From Paracoccaceae bacterium (GTDB taxonomy: Bacteria > Pseudomonadota > Alphaproteobacteria > Rhodobacterales > Rhodobacteraceae): DNA of 36,199 nucleotides. The first letter of the stretch is position 1. Every line of letters starts with the position of its first letter. A program made the translations under genes and the position numbers. A model generated the notes under the pieces. It searched no databases. It worked only from the letters and a program-made list of their open reading frames with translations, and was not told where the DNA came from. The stretch covers positions 365,418-401,616 of the forward strand of contig JACONK010000037.1 of the NCBI GenBank assembly GCA_014323795.1. The letters are read 5' to 3'. Below, piece by piece: positions 24,258 through 32,595 of the stretch.

Positions 24258-25640
24258 GTGGATAGTCTTTCAAATGCCTTCCCGACCCACGACCCGGAAT
24301 GGGTGCAGGACATGCACGCAAACCACTATTTGCAAAGCTGGTCCAGGCAGGGCACCCGGCCCCGGGTCATAGCAGGCGCGCAAGGGTCATGGTTCTGGGA
24401 TACGGACGGCAGGCGTTATCTGGATTTTCAAAGTCAGCTGGTAAACGCAAATCTCGGCCACCAGCATCCGAAGATCGTTCAGGCAATCAAGGATCAGGCG
24501 GACAAGCTCTGCTATATCGGCCCGGCGATGGGATCCGGTGTGCGGTCCGAACTCGCGGCACTGATGAACGAGATCACGCCGGGTGACATCTGTTCAACAT
24601 TTTTCACCACTGGTGGGGCGGCGGCGAATGAACTGGCGATCCGGCTCGCAAAACATTATACCGGGCGACCGAAGATCATCGCGCGGTACCGCAGCTATCA
24701 CGGGGCCACAGGCAGTACGCTCAGCGTGACAGGCGACCCGCGCCATCACCTGACAAGGGGCGATATGCCGGGGGTGGTGCGTATGCTTGATCCGTACCCT
24801 TATCGTATGTCCACCGGTCACACAGACCCGGCGGATTGCCCGGTATGCCAGGGCGGGCCGCATCTGGAAGAGATCCTGATGTACGAAAATCCGGCCACGG
24901 TGGCCGCCGTGATCCTGGAGCCTGTTGTGGGTACCAACGGCATCATTGTGCCCCCGGACGGTTATCTGACCTCGATCCGGGAGACGTGTGAAAAATACGG
25001 TATCCTGCTGATTGCTGATGAGGTTATGGCGGGTTTCGGGCGTACCGGTGCCTGGTTTGCGATGGATCACTGGGGCGTCGTGCCGGACATTTTGACGGGT
25101 GCGAAAGGGATTAATTCGGGCTATGTGCCGCTCGGCACTATGTCGGTGTCGAAAGTGCTCGCCGACTGGTTGCGGGATTATTCATTGCCGGGGGGGTTGA
25201 CCTATGCAGGCCACCCGCTTGCCTGCGCAAGCGGCGTGGCCGCAATTCGGACAATGCAGGAGGAAGGCACCCTGGCCCATGCCACCAGGATGGGGACAGT
25301 GATGCGGGCCAATCTGCGGGCGATGGCAGACAGGCATCCCTCTATCGGGGAGGTGCGCGGCAAGGGCATGTTCAACGGCATCGAACTGGTGAAGAACCGC
25401 GCCACGCGGGAACCCCTGGTGCCTTTTGCGGCCAAGGGGGCCGCGGCAAAACCGATGACAGAGATGATGGATTTTGCGATGGACGCCGGGCTCTACCTGT
25501 CTTTTTTCTCCAACGTCATCCGGTTGACGCCGCCGCTGAACATTTCGGAACAGGATCTGATGACGGGGCTGGAAATCCTCGACCTTACGCTGGAGATCGC
25601 GGACCGGGAAACTGGCCAGAACCGTTCGGGAAAAGACTGA
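24258..25640 (+). CDS. Class III PLP-dependent aminotransferase
   Basis: A 460-residue fold-type I aminotransferase. The PLP lysine is K283 (LTGAKGINSGYVPLG), the pyridine-contacting aspartate is in LLIADEVMAGFGRTG, and GGAAANELAIRLAKHYTGR binds the phosphate. Relatives use omega-amino acids, taurine, or alanine/pyruvate pairs. The start is GTG with AAGGGG 7 bases upstream. It lies 11 bases after enzyme 3 and is the last gene of the plus-strand operon. In the pathway it could remove the amino group once the nitrogen has been demethylated, or convert an aldehyde formed earlier. Substrate unknown. Confidence 0.9.
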   Translation: MDSLSNAFPTHDPEWVQDMHANHYLQSWSRQGTRPRVIAGAQGSWFWDTDGRRYLDFQSQLVNANLGHQHPKIVQAIKDQADKLCYIGPAMGSGVRSELAALMNEITPGDICSTFFTTGGAAANELAIRLAKHYTGRPKIIARYRSYHGATGSTLSVTGDPRHHLTRGDMPGVVRMLDPYPYRMSTGHTDPADCPVCQGGPHLEEILMYENPATVAAVILEPVVGTNGIIVPPDGYLTSIRETCEKYGILLIADEVMAGFGRTGAWFAMDHWGVVPDILTGAKGINSGYVPLGTMSVSKVLADWLRDYSLPGGLTYAGHPLACASGVAAIRTMQEEGTLAHATRMGTVMRANLRAMADRHPSIGEVRGKGMFNGIELVKNRATREPLVPFAAKGAAAKPMTEMMDFAMDAGLYLSFFSNVIRLTPPLNISEQDLMTGLEILDLTLEIADRETGQNRSGKD

Positions 25641-25705
25641 AATATCAGGCCCTTTTCCGCACTTCCGGTGCCGGGCAATATCCCGTGTCTTTCCCGAACA
25701 CCGCT

Positions 25706-25933
25706 TCAGCCCTTCCGGATCAGATACATTTGCGGTGTCGCGTCCACATTTGCCGAGACGAGCGTGTGACCCTGTTCGTTGCAGAAATGCGGGATATCGA
25801 TGACAGCCGCCGGATCATCGGCAAATACGCACAGGGTCTGGCCCCTGGCCATGGGTTGCAGCCGCTTACGGGCTTTCAGAACGGGCAGGGGGCACAAAAG
25901 CCCGGTCGCATCCAGGTTCGCATCGTGAGTCAT
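25706..25933 (-). CDS. TusA-family sulfurtransferase-like protein
   Basis: A 75-residue cytoplasmic protein of the TusA/SirA/YeeD fold. C14 sits in the CPxP motif (LLCPLPVLKAR) that carries persulfide sulfur for tRNA thiolation, molybdenum cofactor synthesis or sulfur transfer. The ATG at 25933 gives the usual N-terminus (DATGLLCPLP); the frame remains open upstream to 26032, but that adds an atypical leader. It is convergent with the aminotransferase gene and divergent from the CcdA gene. It stands alone, so whether it is TusA proper or a paralogue cannot be decided. Confidence 0.85.
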   Translation of the reverse strand: MTHDANLDATGLLCPLPVLKARKRLQPMARGQTLCVFADDPAAVIDIPHFCNEQGHTLVSANVDATPQMYLIRKG

Positions 25934-26096
25934 GGGTGGGGAATGTAGCAGGGTTCGGGACGAAGGGAAACCGATGGCTGTGTGCCATGAAATGAATGTC
26001 CGCAGGCATTCCTTGCGGTTGACCCGCCACACCCTGGGGGGCAGATGTGATGTTTTGGGGCGTGACGGCTGTGGCTGGTGCGGTTAGGTCTATCTC

Positions 26097-26852
26097 ATGT
26101 TTGGAATTGAGATCGTGGACGCAGCCCTGCTGCCAAGCCTGATTGTCGCGCTGCTTGCGGGTGTGATTTCGTTTCTTAGTCCCTGCGTACTGCCGATTGT
26201 ACCTCCCTACCTCGCCTATATGGGCGGGGTCAGCATGGGTGACATGCAGCGGCCGGACAGGGATATCCGCACCCGGGCTACGCTGGCAGCACTTTTTTTT
26301 GTACTGGGTCTGTCGACTGTGTTCCTGGTTCTGGGATTTACAGCGTCGCTCCTGGGGCAATTCTTTCTCGTCTGGAAAGACAGGCTCCTGATCCTTGCCG
26401 GCCTTGTGATCATGGTCTTCGGTGCCCATTTTATCGGCGTCTTCCGCATCGGCTTCCTTGACCGGGATGTGCGGATGGACGCGGGGGATTGTGGCGGGTC
26501 CGCTGTGGGAGCTTACGTGCTTGGCCTCGCTTTCGCTTTCGGCTGGACGCCCTGCATTGGGCCGATTCTAGGGGCGATCCTGGCATTGGCTGCGGTGGAG
26601 GAAAGTACTTCCAGGGGCATTGTTCTGCTCGGCTTCTACGCGCTGGGGCTTGGTATCCCGTTCCTGCTGGTCGCGCTCTTTTTCCCCCGCCTTTCCCGGA
26701 TTATGGCCCGGATAAATCGGCACCTGGACCGGATTGAAAAGGTCATCGGGGTGCTGCTCTGGACAGTTGGCCTGCTGATGATGACCGGCACGTTCACAGA
26801 TTTCGCGCTGTGGCTGAATGAACACTTCCCGATCCTGCAGCAATTCGGATAG
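26097..26852 (+). CDS. CcdA-type cytochrome c biogenesis / thiol-disulfide transporter
   Basis: A 251-residue inner-membrane protein with six or so hydrophobic helices. It moves reducing equivalents from cytoplasmic thioredoxin to periplasmic thiol proteins, chiefly for haem attachment to cytochrome c. The two conserved redox cysteines are C30 (SFLSPCVLP) and C153 (GWTPCIGPILG), the signature of the DsbD-beta/CcdA family. The length is that of stand-alone CcdA. It is divergent from the TusA-like gene with a 163-base gap in which I could not define promoter boxes. Confidence 0.92.
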   Translation: MFGIEIVDAALLPSLIVALLAGVISFLSPCVLPIVPPYLAYMGGVSMGDMQRPDRDIRTRATLAALFFVLGLSTVFLVLGFTASLLGQFFLVWKDRLLILAGLVIMVFGAHFIGVFRIGFLDRDVRMDAGDCGGSAVGAYVLGLAFAFGWTPCIGPILGAILALAAVEESTSRGIVLLGFYALGLGIPFLLVALFFPRLSRIMARINRHLDRIEKVIGVLLWTVGLLMMTGTFTDFALWLNEHFPILQQFG

Positions 26853-26867
26853 ACAGCCCTGTGCTTT

Positions 26868-26955
26868 CCTGCCGGGAATGCTGCGGAGAACACGGCAGGC
26901 TACAGACCCTGGAAAGTGAGGCGGGCTTGTGGCAATCGATGCCTCCGTGCCACAA
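26868..26955. terminator. Two hairpins in the ccdA/RND convergent gap
   Basis: CCTGCCG (26868-26874) pairs with CGGCAGG (26893-26899), and TTGTGGCA (26927-26934) pairs with TGCCACAA (26948-26955, 8 bp perfect, 13-base loop). Both sit in the 181-base gap between convergent genes, where a bidirectional terminator is expected. No T-tract follows. Confidence 0.5.
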
Positions 26956-27033
26956 CGATACCCGAAAAACCGATGACCAGTGCATGCCGCACGGCCGAAG
27001 TGATAGTGAACCGGTTCGCGACCCGGAAAAAAT

Positions 27034-30000
27034 TCATTCCGCTGCCTTGATTGGCGAAACGTTGTCGGGCATCCCCGGAAAAGCCGCCCCGTTTCCGATT
27101 ATTTCTGACCAGTCGAAACCGATGGCCCTGACCTTCCTGGCAGCCCGCCGCACCCGGCGATCCCGGGCGATGCGGCTTTCGCGGCCACCAAAGAGTGCGG
27201 CCAGAAGCGCACCGCCCTGATAGGCCCCCGCCACAATCCACACCCGCATGGCAAGCATGGCAGGGGTGAAAATCAGCGTAAGGCCAGTCGCCACACCGAG
27301 CCCGAAAACCACCGCTGTCGCCAGTTGCACCCACCACAGCGAGGTCGGTGCCCCAACCGAATAGCCGCCGTTCACGAAATCCACGCTGATTGCGAACATC
27401 ATCGGGGCAAGCCCCGCCATGGTGGTAAGCGTGGTCAGCAGCACCGGGCGGATCCGATCCTCCGCCGTGCGCACAATCGCCTGAAGGCGCGGCATGCGCC
27501 TGGCATACTCCTGATAGGTGTCAATCAGAACAATGTTGTTATTCACCACAATCCCGGCGAGTGCCACAATCCCCGTACCTGTCATAATAATCGAGAATGT
27601 CTGATCCATGACCAGCATCCCGATCAGCGCACCCGTGGTGCTGAGCACCACTGCCAGCAGCACGATGACCGAATTGTAGATGCTGTTGAACTGCGCCAGC
27701 AGGATGACGAACATCAGCCCGAGCGCGGCACTGAACGCTGATCCCAGGAAGGCCTGGCTTTCTGCCTGATCTTCCTGATCCCCCTTCCATTCCCAGTCCA
27801 CCCCGGGCGGAAAGATGGCCTCCGTTTCCAGCCATTTGGTCACCAGCGCGATGCGTTCGTTACCGTTGAGCGGCACCGCCCCCGCCACATCAGGGGCCAC
27901 GACATTACCTGCGCGATCCACAAACAGGGTGTCATCCACATCCGCCTTGATATCGAAATACCGCTTGCCATCCGCCCGGTCGATCTGGCCGAGCTGCGGA
28001 ACCGGGGTACGGGTGATGAAGTTTGACAGCGGTATCAGCCCCCGCTCCGTGCGCACCCGCAGCGTATTGATCGTGCTGAGCACACGGAATTCTTCCGGCA
28101 GGCGGACGCGGATCTCAATCTCTTCGTCGGAATTGTCGATCCGCATGGTATCCAGAAGCAGCCCGCGCGTCACCAGCTGCGTCATCGCGCCCACGCTCAG
28201 AACATCCGCACCATAGCGGCCCGCGGCTTCCACATCCACGTCAATTTGCCAGTCGATGCCGGGCAGGGGCCGGGTGTCCTCTATCCGGACAAGCCCCGGC
28301 GTGGTGCTGAAGTGGTCGCGCACATAGCCTGCCGCGTCCAGCAGATCCTGCCAGTTTTCGCCTTTAATCCGCAGGTTCAGCGGCTTGCCAGTGGCCGGGC
28401 CTGTGGCCAGTTCGGTGATCTCTGCCTCGATGCCGGGGATATTTTTCAGCCGCCCGTTGATGTCGTTCAGGATGCCGTTTCCGGATCCGACAGGCCGCTC
28501 TTTCCAGTCGGTCAGCTCAATCTGGATCTGGCCGATGGTGTCAAGCGGTACCTGGGCACCGCCGGTTTCGGTGTCCAGACCGCCTTCGCCGGCAAAGGCA
28601 AAGATCGATTCAATGCCGTCAATATCCTGGATCGCGGCTTCGACCTGTCTGACGAGCGCATCCTTTTCCTCCAGGCTCAGGTTGCCGCGGGCGCGGACAT
28701 AGGCGAGCGCACGCTCGGGCTCTGTTGTCACGAAGAACTCCACCCCCTTGTTGTTGGCCCCGAAATATCCAAAGACGGAAACCACGGTGAAAATGACGCC
28801 CGCGATGGCGACAATCGGCATGATCGGATTGCCGATGATCAGATGGATAACCCGGCCGAACATCGATCGGCGGTAGCCCGACCGGATTTTCCTTTCCGGG
28901 GGCTGCCAACGCACAGAAGTACCGGTTGCGGACAAGGCCATGCAGCCAAAGATGATGACCGGCACCGCCGCCAAGAATGCGCCGCGCAGCAGCATGAGTA
29001 TGCCACTGAAAAGCACCAGGCCAGAACCCGCCAGCAGCACCAGCCGCAGCACCCATGGCAGTTTGGTGCGCAGCCGGCCTGCGAGTTTTTCCAGCCCTTG
29101 GCTGATACGCCCTGCAACACCGCCGATGACCGGCAGATAGACCAGCGCAACCAGCAGGGACGCGGACAGAACAAAGATCAGCGTCACCGGCAGGTTGCCC
29201 ATGAACTCCCCCGGCACTCCCGGCCAGAACAGCATCGGCAGGAAGGCACAGAGAGTGGTCGCGGTTGAGGACACAATCGGCCAGAACATGCGTTTTGCCG
29301 CAGCGGCATAGGCACGCATCGGGCCGGTGCCTTTGGAGATTTCCTTGTCGGCGTATTCCACCACCACGATGGCCCCGTCGACGAGCATGCCTACGGCCAG
29401 GATCAGGCCGAACATGACGATGTTTGAAATCGCAATGCCCGCAACGGCCATAATTGCGAATGACAGCAGAAACGATGTCGGGATAGCAAATCCCACCAGC
29501 AGGGCGGAGCGTACGCCAAGTGCGGCCAGCACAACGATCATAACCAGCGCAACGGCGGTCAGCACCGAGGCCTCAAGCTGGCTGACCATGCCCGCGACCT
29601 GTGCGCTTTCATCCATCGAGAAGTTGACAGAGATCGAATCCCGCAGTTCCTGCGGCCATTGCTTTTGTGCATCGAGCACGGTCCGGCGTACCAGCTCCAC
29701 CGTCTGGATCAGGTTCACGCCCTTGCGCTTGACCACCTGCAGGGCGACCGTTGTTTCGCCGTTGTAGCGCGCGGTGCCGACCTGGTCCTCGAATGTCAGG
29801 CGGATCTCGGCCAGGTCGCCCAGCGTCACAACGCGGTCGCCGTTCACCTTGATCGGCAGGCTGTAGACGTCGGAGGCCGCATCAAAGGCGGAAGGTATCT
29901 TGACCGCAAAGGCACCGTTTTGGGTTTCTACCTCCCCGGCAGCGATCAACCGGTTGTTATTGGAGACGACGTTTATCAACTCTCCCGCCGTAACATTATA

Positions 30001-30582
30001 GGCCTCCAGTTTCAGGGGATCGATCAACACCTCCAGCATCTCGTCCCGATGGCCGGCAAGCCCGGCTTCCAGCACCTCGGACAGGCTTTCGACATCATCC
30101 TGCAGATCCCTGGCCACGCGCAGCAGGGTGCGTTCGGGCACCTGACCGGAAAGCGATATGATCAGGATCGGGAATTCCGAAAAGACGTATTCGGTGATCG
30201 TGGGCGTCTCATAGCCTTCCGGAAATTCCCCTTCGGCCTGGCTCAGCTTGTCGCGAACATCCGCAATCGTGGCACCCCTGTCCCAGCCGAATTCGAATTC
30301 GAGCACGATACCGGCATAATCTTCCGCTGCCGTGGCGGTCATGGCTTCCAGCCCGTCGAGGTTGGAAAACTTCGATTCCATCGGTTTAACTATTAGTTTT
30401 TCGCTGTCTTCGGCACTGATGCCCGGGAAAGGGACAGAGACAAAGAGTGCCGGGATCTGGATATCCGGCTCCCCTTCTTTGGGCAGGAGGTAGTAAGAAA
30501 CACCCCCCGTGCCAAGCGAAAGCAGCACAAAGGCGATTATCATCCTGGCCCGGGCAGAGGCCCAATCGACGATCCCTGTCAT
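27034..30582 (-). CDS. RND-family efflux permease (AcrB-like)
   Basis: Inner-membrane proton-driven exporter of 1182 residues. It has the duplicated RND layout: a first transmembrane helix (about 12-32), a large periplasmic porter loop, a helix bundle containing GMLVDGAIVVVEYAD with the proton-relay aspartate, then a second helix (near 570-660) and second loop, and a second bundle (VNNNIVLIDTYQEYARRM). A cytoplasmic tail of ~60 residues at the C-terminus is rich in Arg. It is longer than AcrB because of the tail and the extended linker between the two halves. The start overlaps the adaptor gene stop by 4 bases (ATGA). The substrate is unknown; the subgroup is hydrophobic/amphiphilic-type. Confidence 0.95.
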   Translation of the reverse strand: MTGIVDWASARARMIIAFVLLSLGTGGVSYYLLPKEGEPDIQIPALFVSVPFPGISAEDSEKLIVKPMESKFSNLDGLEAMTATAAEDYAGIVLEFEFGWDRGATIADVRDKLSQAEGEFPEGYETPTITEYVFSEFPILIISLSGQVPERTLLRVARDLQDDVESLSEVLEAGLAGHRDEMLEVLIDPLKLEAYNVTAGELINVVSNNNRLIAAGEVETQNGAFAVKIPSAFDAASDVYSLPIKVNGDRVVTLGDLAEIRLTFEDQVGTARYNGETTVALQVVKRKGVNLIQTVELVRRTVLDAQKQWPQELRDSISVNFSMDESAQVAGMVSQLEASVLTAVALVMIVVLAALGVRSALLVGFAIPTSFLLSFAIMAVAGIAISNIVMFGLILAVGMLVDGAIVVVEYADKEISKGTGPMRAYAAAAKRMFWPIVSSTATTLCAFLPMLFWPGVPGEFMGNLPVTLIFVLSASLLVALVYLPVIGGVAGRISQGLEKLAGRLRTKLPWVLRLVLLAGSGLVLFSGILMLLRGAFLAAVPVIIFGCMALSATGTSVRWQPPERKIRSGYRRSMFGRVIHLIIGNPIMPIVAIAGVIFTVVSVFGYFGANNKGVEFFVTTEPERALAYVRARGNLSLEEKDALVRQVEAAIQDIDGIESIFAFAGEGGLDTETGGAQVPLDTIGQIQIELTDWKERPVGSGNGILNDINGRLKNIPGIEAEITELATGPATGKPLNLRIKGENWQDLLDAAGYVRDHFSTTPGLVRIEDTRPLPGIDWQIDVDVEAAGRYGADVLSVGAMTQLVTRGLLLDTMRIDNSDEEIEIRVRLPEEFRVLSTINTLRVRTERGLIPLSNFITRTPVPQLGQIDRADGKRYFDIKADVDDTLFVDRAGNVVAPDVAGAVPLNGNERIALVTKWLETEAIFPPGVDWEWKGDQEDQAESQAFLGSAFSAALGLMFVILLAQFNSIYNSVIVLLAVVLSTTGALIGMLVMDQTFSIIMTGTGIVALAGIVVNNNIVLIDTYQEYARRMPRLQAIVRTAEDRIRPVLLTTLTTMAGLAPMMFAISVDFVNGGYSVGAPTSLWWVQLATAVVFGLGVATGLTLIFTPAMLAMRVWIVAGAYQGGALLAALFGGRESRIARDRRVRRAARKVRAIGFDWSEIIGNGAAFPGMPDNVSPIKAAE

Positions 30583-31667
30583 GATGCGTCATCCTTGTAG
30601 GTTACCGTAACCTTGCGGCCGTCGGTTACGTATTCCTGTCCCAGCAGGATGATGTCAGCCGTATCGCCGAGACCAGTGATCCAGATTCCGTCAGAACTCT
30701 CGTTGACGATGGTCACAGGCTTGAACATCGCGGTATCTTTTTCGATAATCCGAACACCGAGGCGACCCGAGTCATCCAGTGTCAGGGCCGATTGTGGTAT
30801 CAAGTGACCGACGTCGCCCGCAAGCCCGATATAGATTTCCGCACTCGCCCCGTCGCGGATCAGAAGATCGTCGTTGGGTACGGTAATTTCTACCCGGAAG
30901 GTTCTTGTCAGCGGGTCCGCACTGCGCGCAATGAAACTGATCCGGCCCAGTACCTCGCGCCCGTCGATCAGGCGTGCACCTGCCAGCGCATCGTCTGTCA
31001 GGCCGCGCACTTGTTGCTCGGTGGCAAAGCCCACCAGTTTGATCGGGTCCAGCTGAATAACCCGTGCGCAAGTCATGCCGGGCTGCAGCAGGGCACCGAA
31101 TTCAGCGGTGTCACTTTCCAAATGGCCGAAAAACGGTGCCTTGATGGTCAGCTGCTCGATTTCCTTTTCCGCACGTTTCACACTGGCCTGGGCGGCCTCC
31201 AATGCAGCCACGCGGGCAATCGCCGTGGTTTCTGCCGCATAACCGCGCTCCACCAGTTCGGCGGAGACCCTGTTTTTGGCTTTCGCCTCTGCCAGGCGGG
31301 CTTTCGCCTCTGCCAGTGATGCGTCTTTCGTGCCACTGTCGAGCCGGCAAAGAATCGCGGACTCTTCAACCATGGTTCCCTTGCGCAGGGGCCGGGACAC
31401 CACGGCACCTGTCGTTTCCGCCTTTACGTCGACCAAACGCCACGCCTCCGTCTTGCCGCGCAGGATGATGCTGCGGGTCACGGGCCGGGCGGATGATTTC
31501 ATGGCAACGACAGCCACAGCCGGTTTAGTCTCATCCCTTATTTTTGTCTCTGCTATGTCATCTTCCTGCTCAACCCCCGCAAATGCCAGAAGTACCGGGC
31601 GTTCAAGGATAATCACATAGAGAAATGCACACACCAGCGTTGCGGTAAGAAGAGATGTCAGTCGCAT
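30579..31667 (-). CDS. RND efflux membrane-fusion (adaptor) subunit
   Basis: A 362-residue periplasmic adaptor anchored by an N-terminal helix (about 5-27). It has barrel-sandwich/lipoyl halves (VDVKAETTGAVVSRPLRKGTMV and KAPFFGHLES), a coiled-coil hairpin between them (about 110-175, rich in Ala/Glu/Lys), a beta-barrel domain (about 205-275) and a C-terminal membrane-proximal domain. It links the permease to an outer-membrane channel not encoded nearby. ATG 31667 has GGAAAG upstream; the longer start at 31718 would place charged residues ahead of the membrane helix. First gene of a two-gene operon. Confidence 0.92.
   Translation of the reverse strand: MRLTSLLTATLVCAFLYVIILERPVLLAFAGVEQEDDIAETKIRDETKPAVAVVAMKSSARPVTRSIILRGKTEAWRLVDVKAETTGAVVSRPLRKGTMVEESAILCRLDSGTKDASLAEAKARLAEAKAKNRVSAELVERGYAAETTAIARVAALEAAQASVKRAEKEIEQLTIKAPFFGHLESDTAEFGALLQPGMTCARVIQLDPIKLVGFATEQQVRGLTDDALAGARLIDGREVLGRISFIARSADPLTRTFRVEITVPNDDLLIRDGASAEIYIGLAGDVGHLIPQSALTLDDSGRLGVRIIEKDTAMFKPVTIVNESSDGIWITGLGDTADIILLGQEYVTDGRKVTVTYKDDAS
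31278..31316 (-). repeat. 21-base tandem repeat in the adaptor coiled coil
   Basis: An 18-base sequence (31278-31295) recurs exactly at 31299-31316, a 21-base period equal to 7 codons. It encodes LAEAKAR/LAEAKAK, one heptad each, within the helical hairpin. Length change by one unit would keep frame and heptad phase. Confidence 0.75.
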
Positions 31668-31699
31668 GATCTTTCCAGTCTCGGGGATTATTACCAACC

Positions 31700-31725
31700 A
31701 AGCACTTTCTCTACACAAAGCACTT
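31700..31725. promoter_or_regulatory. Direct repeats upstream of the RND operon
   Basis: AAGCACTT occurs at 31700-31707 and 31718-31725, an 18-base period that puts both copies about on the same face of the DNA. They lie 33-58 bases upstream of the adaptor start, near a TAATAAT-like stretch (minus strand, 31686-31692), so they may be binding sites for a regulator. No regulator gene is adjacent. Confidence 0.35.
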
Positions 31726-31840
31726 CACACCCCTTAATCCTACGGAAACCCGCCAGAAAAGAAAACAATTATTTTTTTTCCTGACACATCCTGTCGCAAT
31801 CCTGGCGGCATGCCGTGATCGAAATTTGCCTTGGCATGTA

Positions 31841-31869
31841 TTGGCAACTATTGGGTGCCTCGCTATGAT
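31841..31869 (+). promoter_or_regulatory. Strong sigma70-type promoter of the YfgM-BamB-Der block
   Basis: TTGGCA (31841-31846), 17-base spacer, TATGAT (31864-31869): each box is 5 of 6 to consensus. Expected transcript start is about 31876, giving a ~30-base leader with CGGAGG 8 bases before the GTG start at 31906. A second TTGGCA at 31831 is too distant for this -10. Confidence 0.65.
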
Positions 31870-31905
31870 GCGACAGCTTTAACGTGCGCGACGGAGGCCA
31901 CGGCG

Positions 31906-32580
31906 GTGAGCAGCAGCGACAGATTTATCGAGGAAGTCAGGGAAGAGGTCCAGCGCGACCGCCTTTGGGGCTATGTGCGCCGCTACGGCTGGACCGCACT
32001 TGTGGCGGTTCTCGGCCTTGTGGCCTTTATCGCGTGGTCGGAATACCGCAAGGCACAGGCGATTCAGGCCGCCCGGGCCCTTGGCGACCGGATCATTGAA
32101 GCAGCGGATGCAGAAGATCCCGCCGCCCGTGCGGAGGCCTTGGGATCCTTGGCATCGGAATCCGGTGCTGCGAAAGTAATCGTGCAAATGCGCCAGGCTG
32201 CCGCCCTGGTGGAGGCTGAAGATACCGAAGGTGCGGTGGCGATTTACCAATCTGTGGCGGAGGGATCCGGCGATCCGATTTACGCGGATCTGGCGGCCCT
32301 GAAGGCACTCATCCTGCAGGGTGATACCTTGGGGATTGATGCCCGTGTTGCAGTGATTAATATACTGGCTGCACCGGGGGCACCGTTTCGCCCGCTGGCA
32401 CTGGAACAAAAGGCCCTGGTCCTGATCGATACGGGTGACCCGGATGGCGCGATCACCATCCTGACGGACCTGATTGAGGATAGCGAAGCAACCGATGCGA
32501 TGCGGATCCGGGCAGGACAGATTTTGGCGGCACTTGGCGGCACGGCACCGTCCGCCCCGCAACTGTTTTCAGAGCAATAA
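31906..32580 (+). CDS. YfgM-like membrane-anchored TPR protein
   Basis: A 224-residue protein with a short cytoplasmic N-terminus (MSSSDRFIEEVREEVQRD, the usual start in Rhodobacterales), one transmembrane helix (about 29-45) and a periplasmic helical repeat domain (TPR_21/YfgM type). In Escherichia coli YfgM associates with the Sec translocon and the chaperone PpiD. GTG 31906 is chosen because CGGAGG precedes it and it gives the conserved N-terminus; an ATG at 31831 lies upstream of the promoter. It is followed after 15 bases by bamB, a linkage common across many proteobacteria. Confidence 0.88.
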   Translation: MSSSDRFIEEVREEVQRDRLWGYVRRYGWTALVAVLGLVAFIAWSEYRKAQAIQAARALGDRIIEAADAEDPAARAEALGSLASESGAAKVIVQMRQAAALVEAEDTEGAVAIYQSVAEGSGDPIYADLAALKALILQGDTLGIDARVAVINILAAPGAPFRPLALEQKALVLIDTGDPDGAITILTDLIEDSEATDAMRIRAGQILAALGGTAPSAPQLFSEQ

Positions 32581-32595
32581 AGGGCACAAATACGC

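Noticed and set aside
28246-29268. Plus-strand open frame of 340 codons
   Set aside because: Antisense to the RND permease; His/Gln/Arg-rich shadow.
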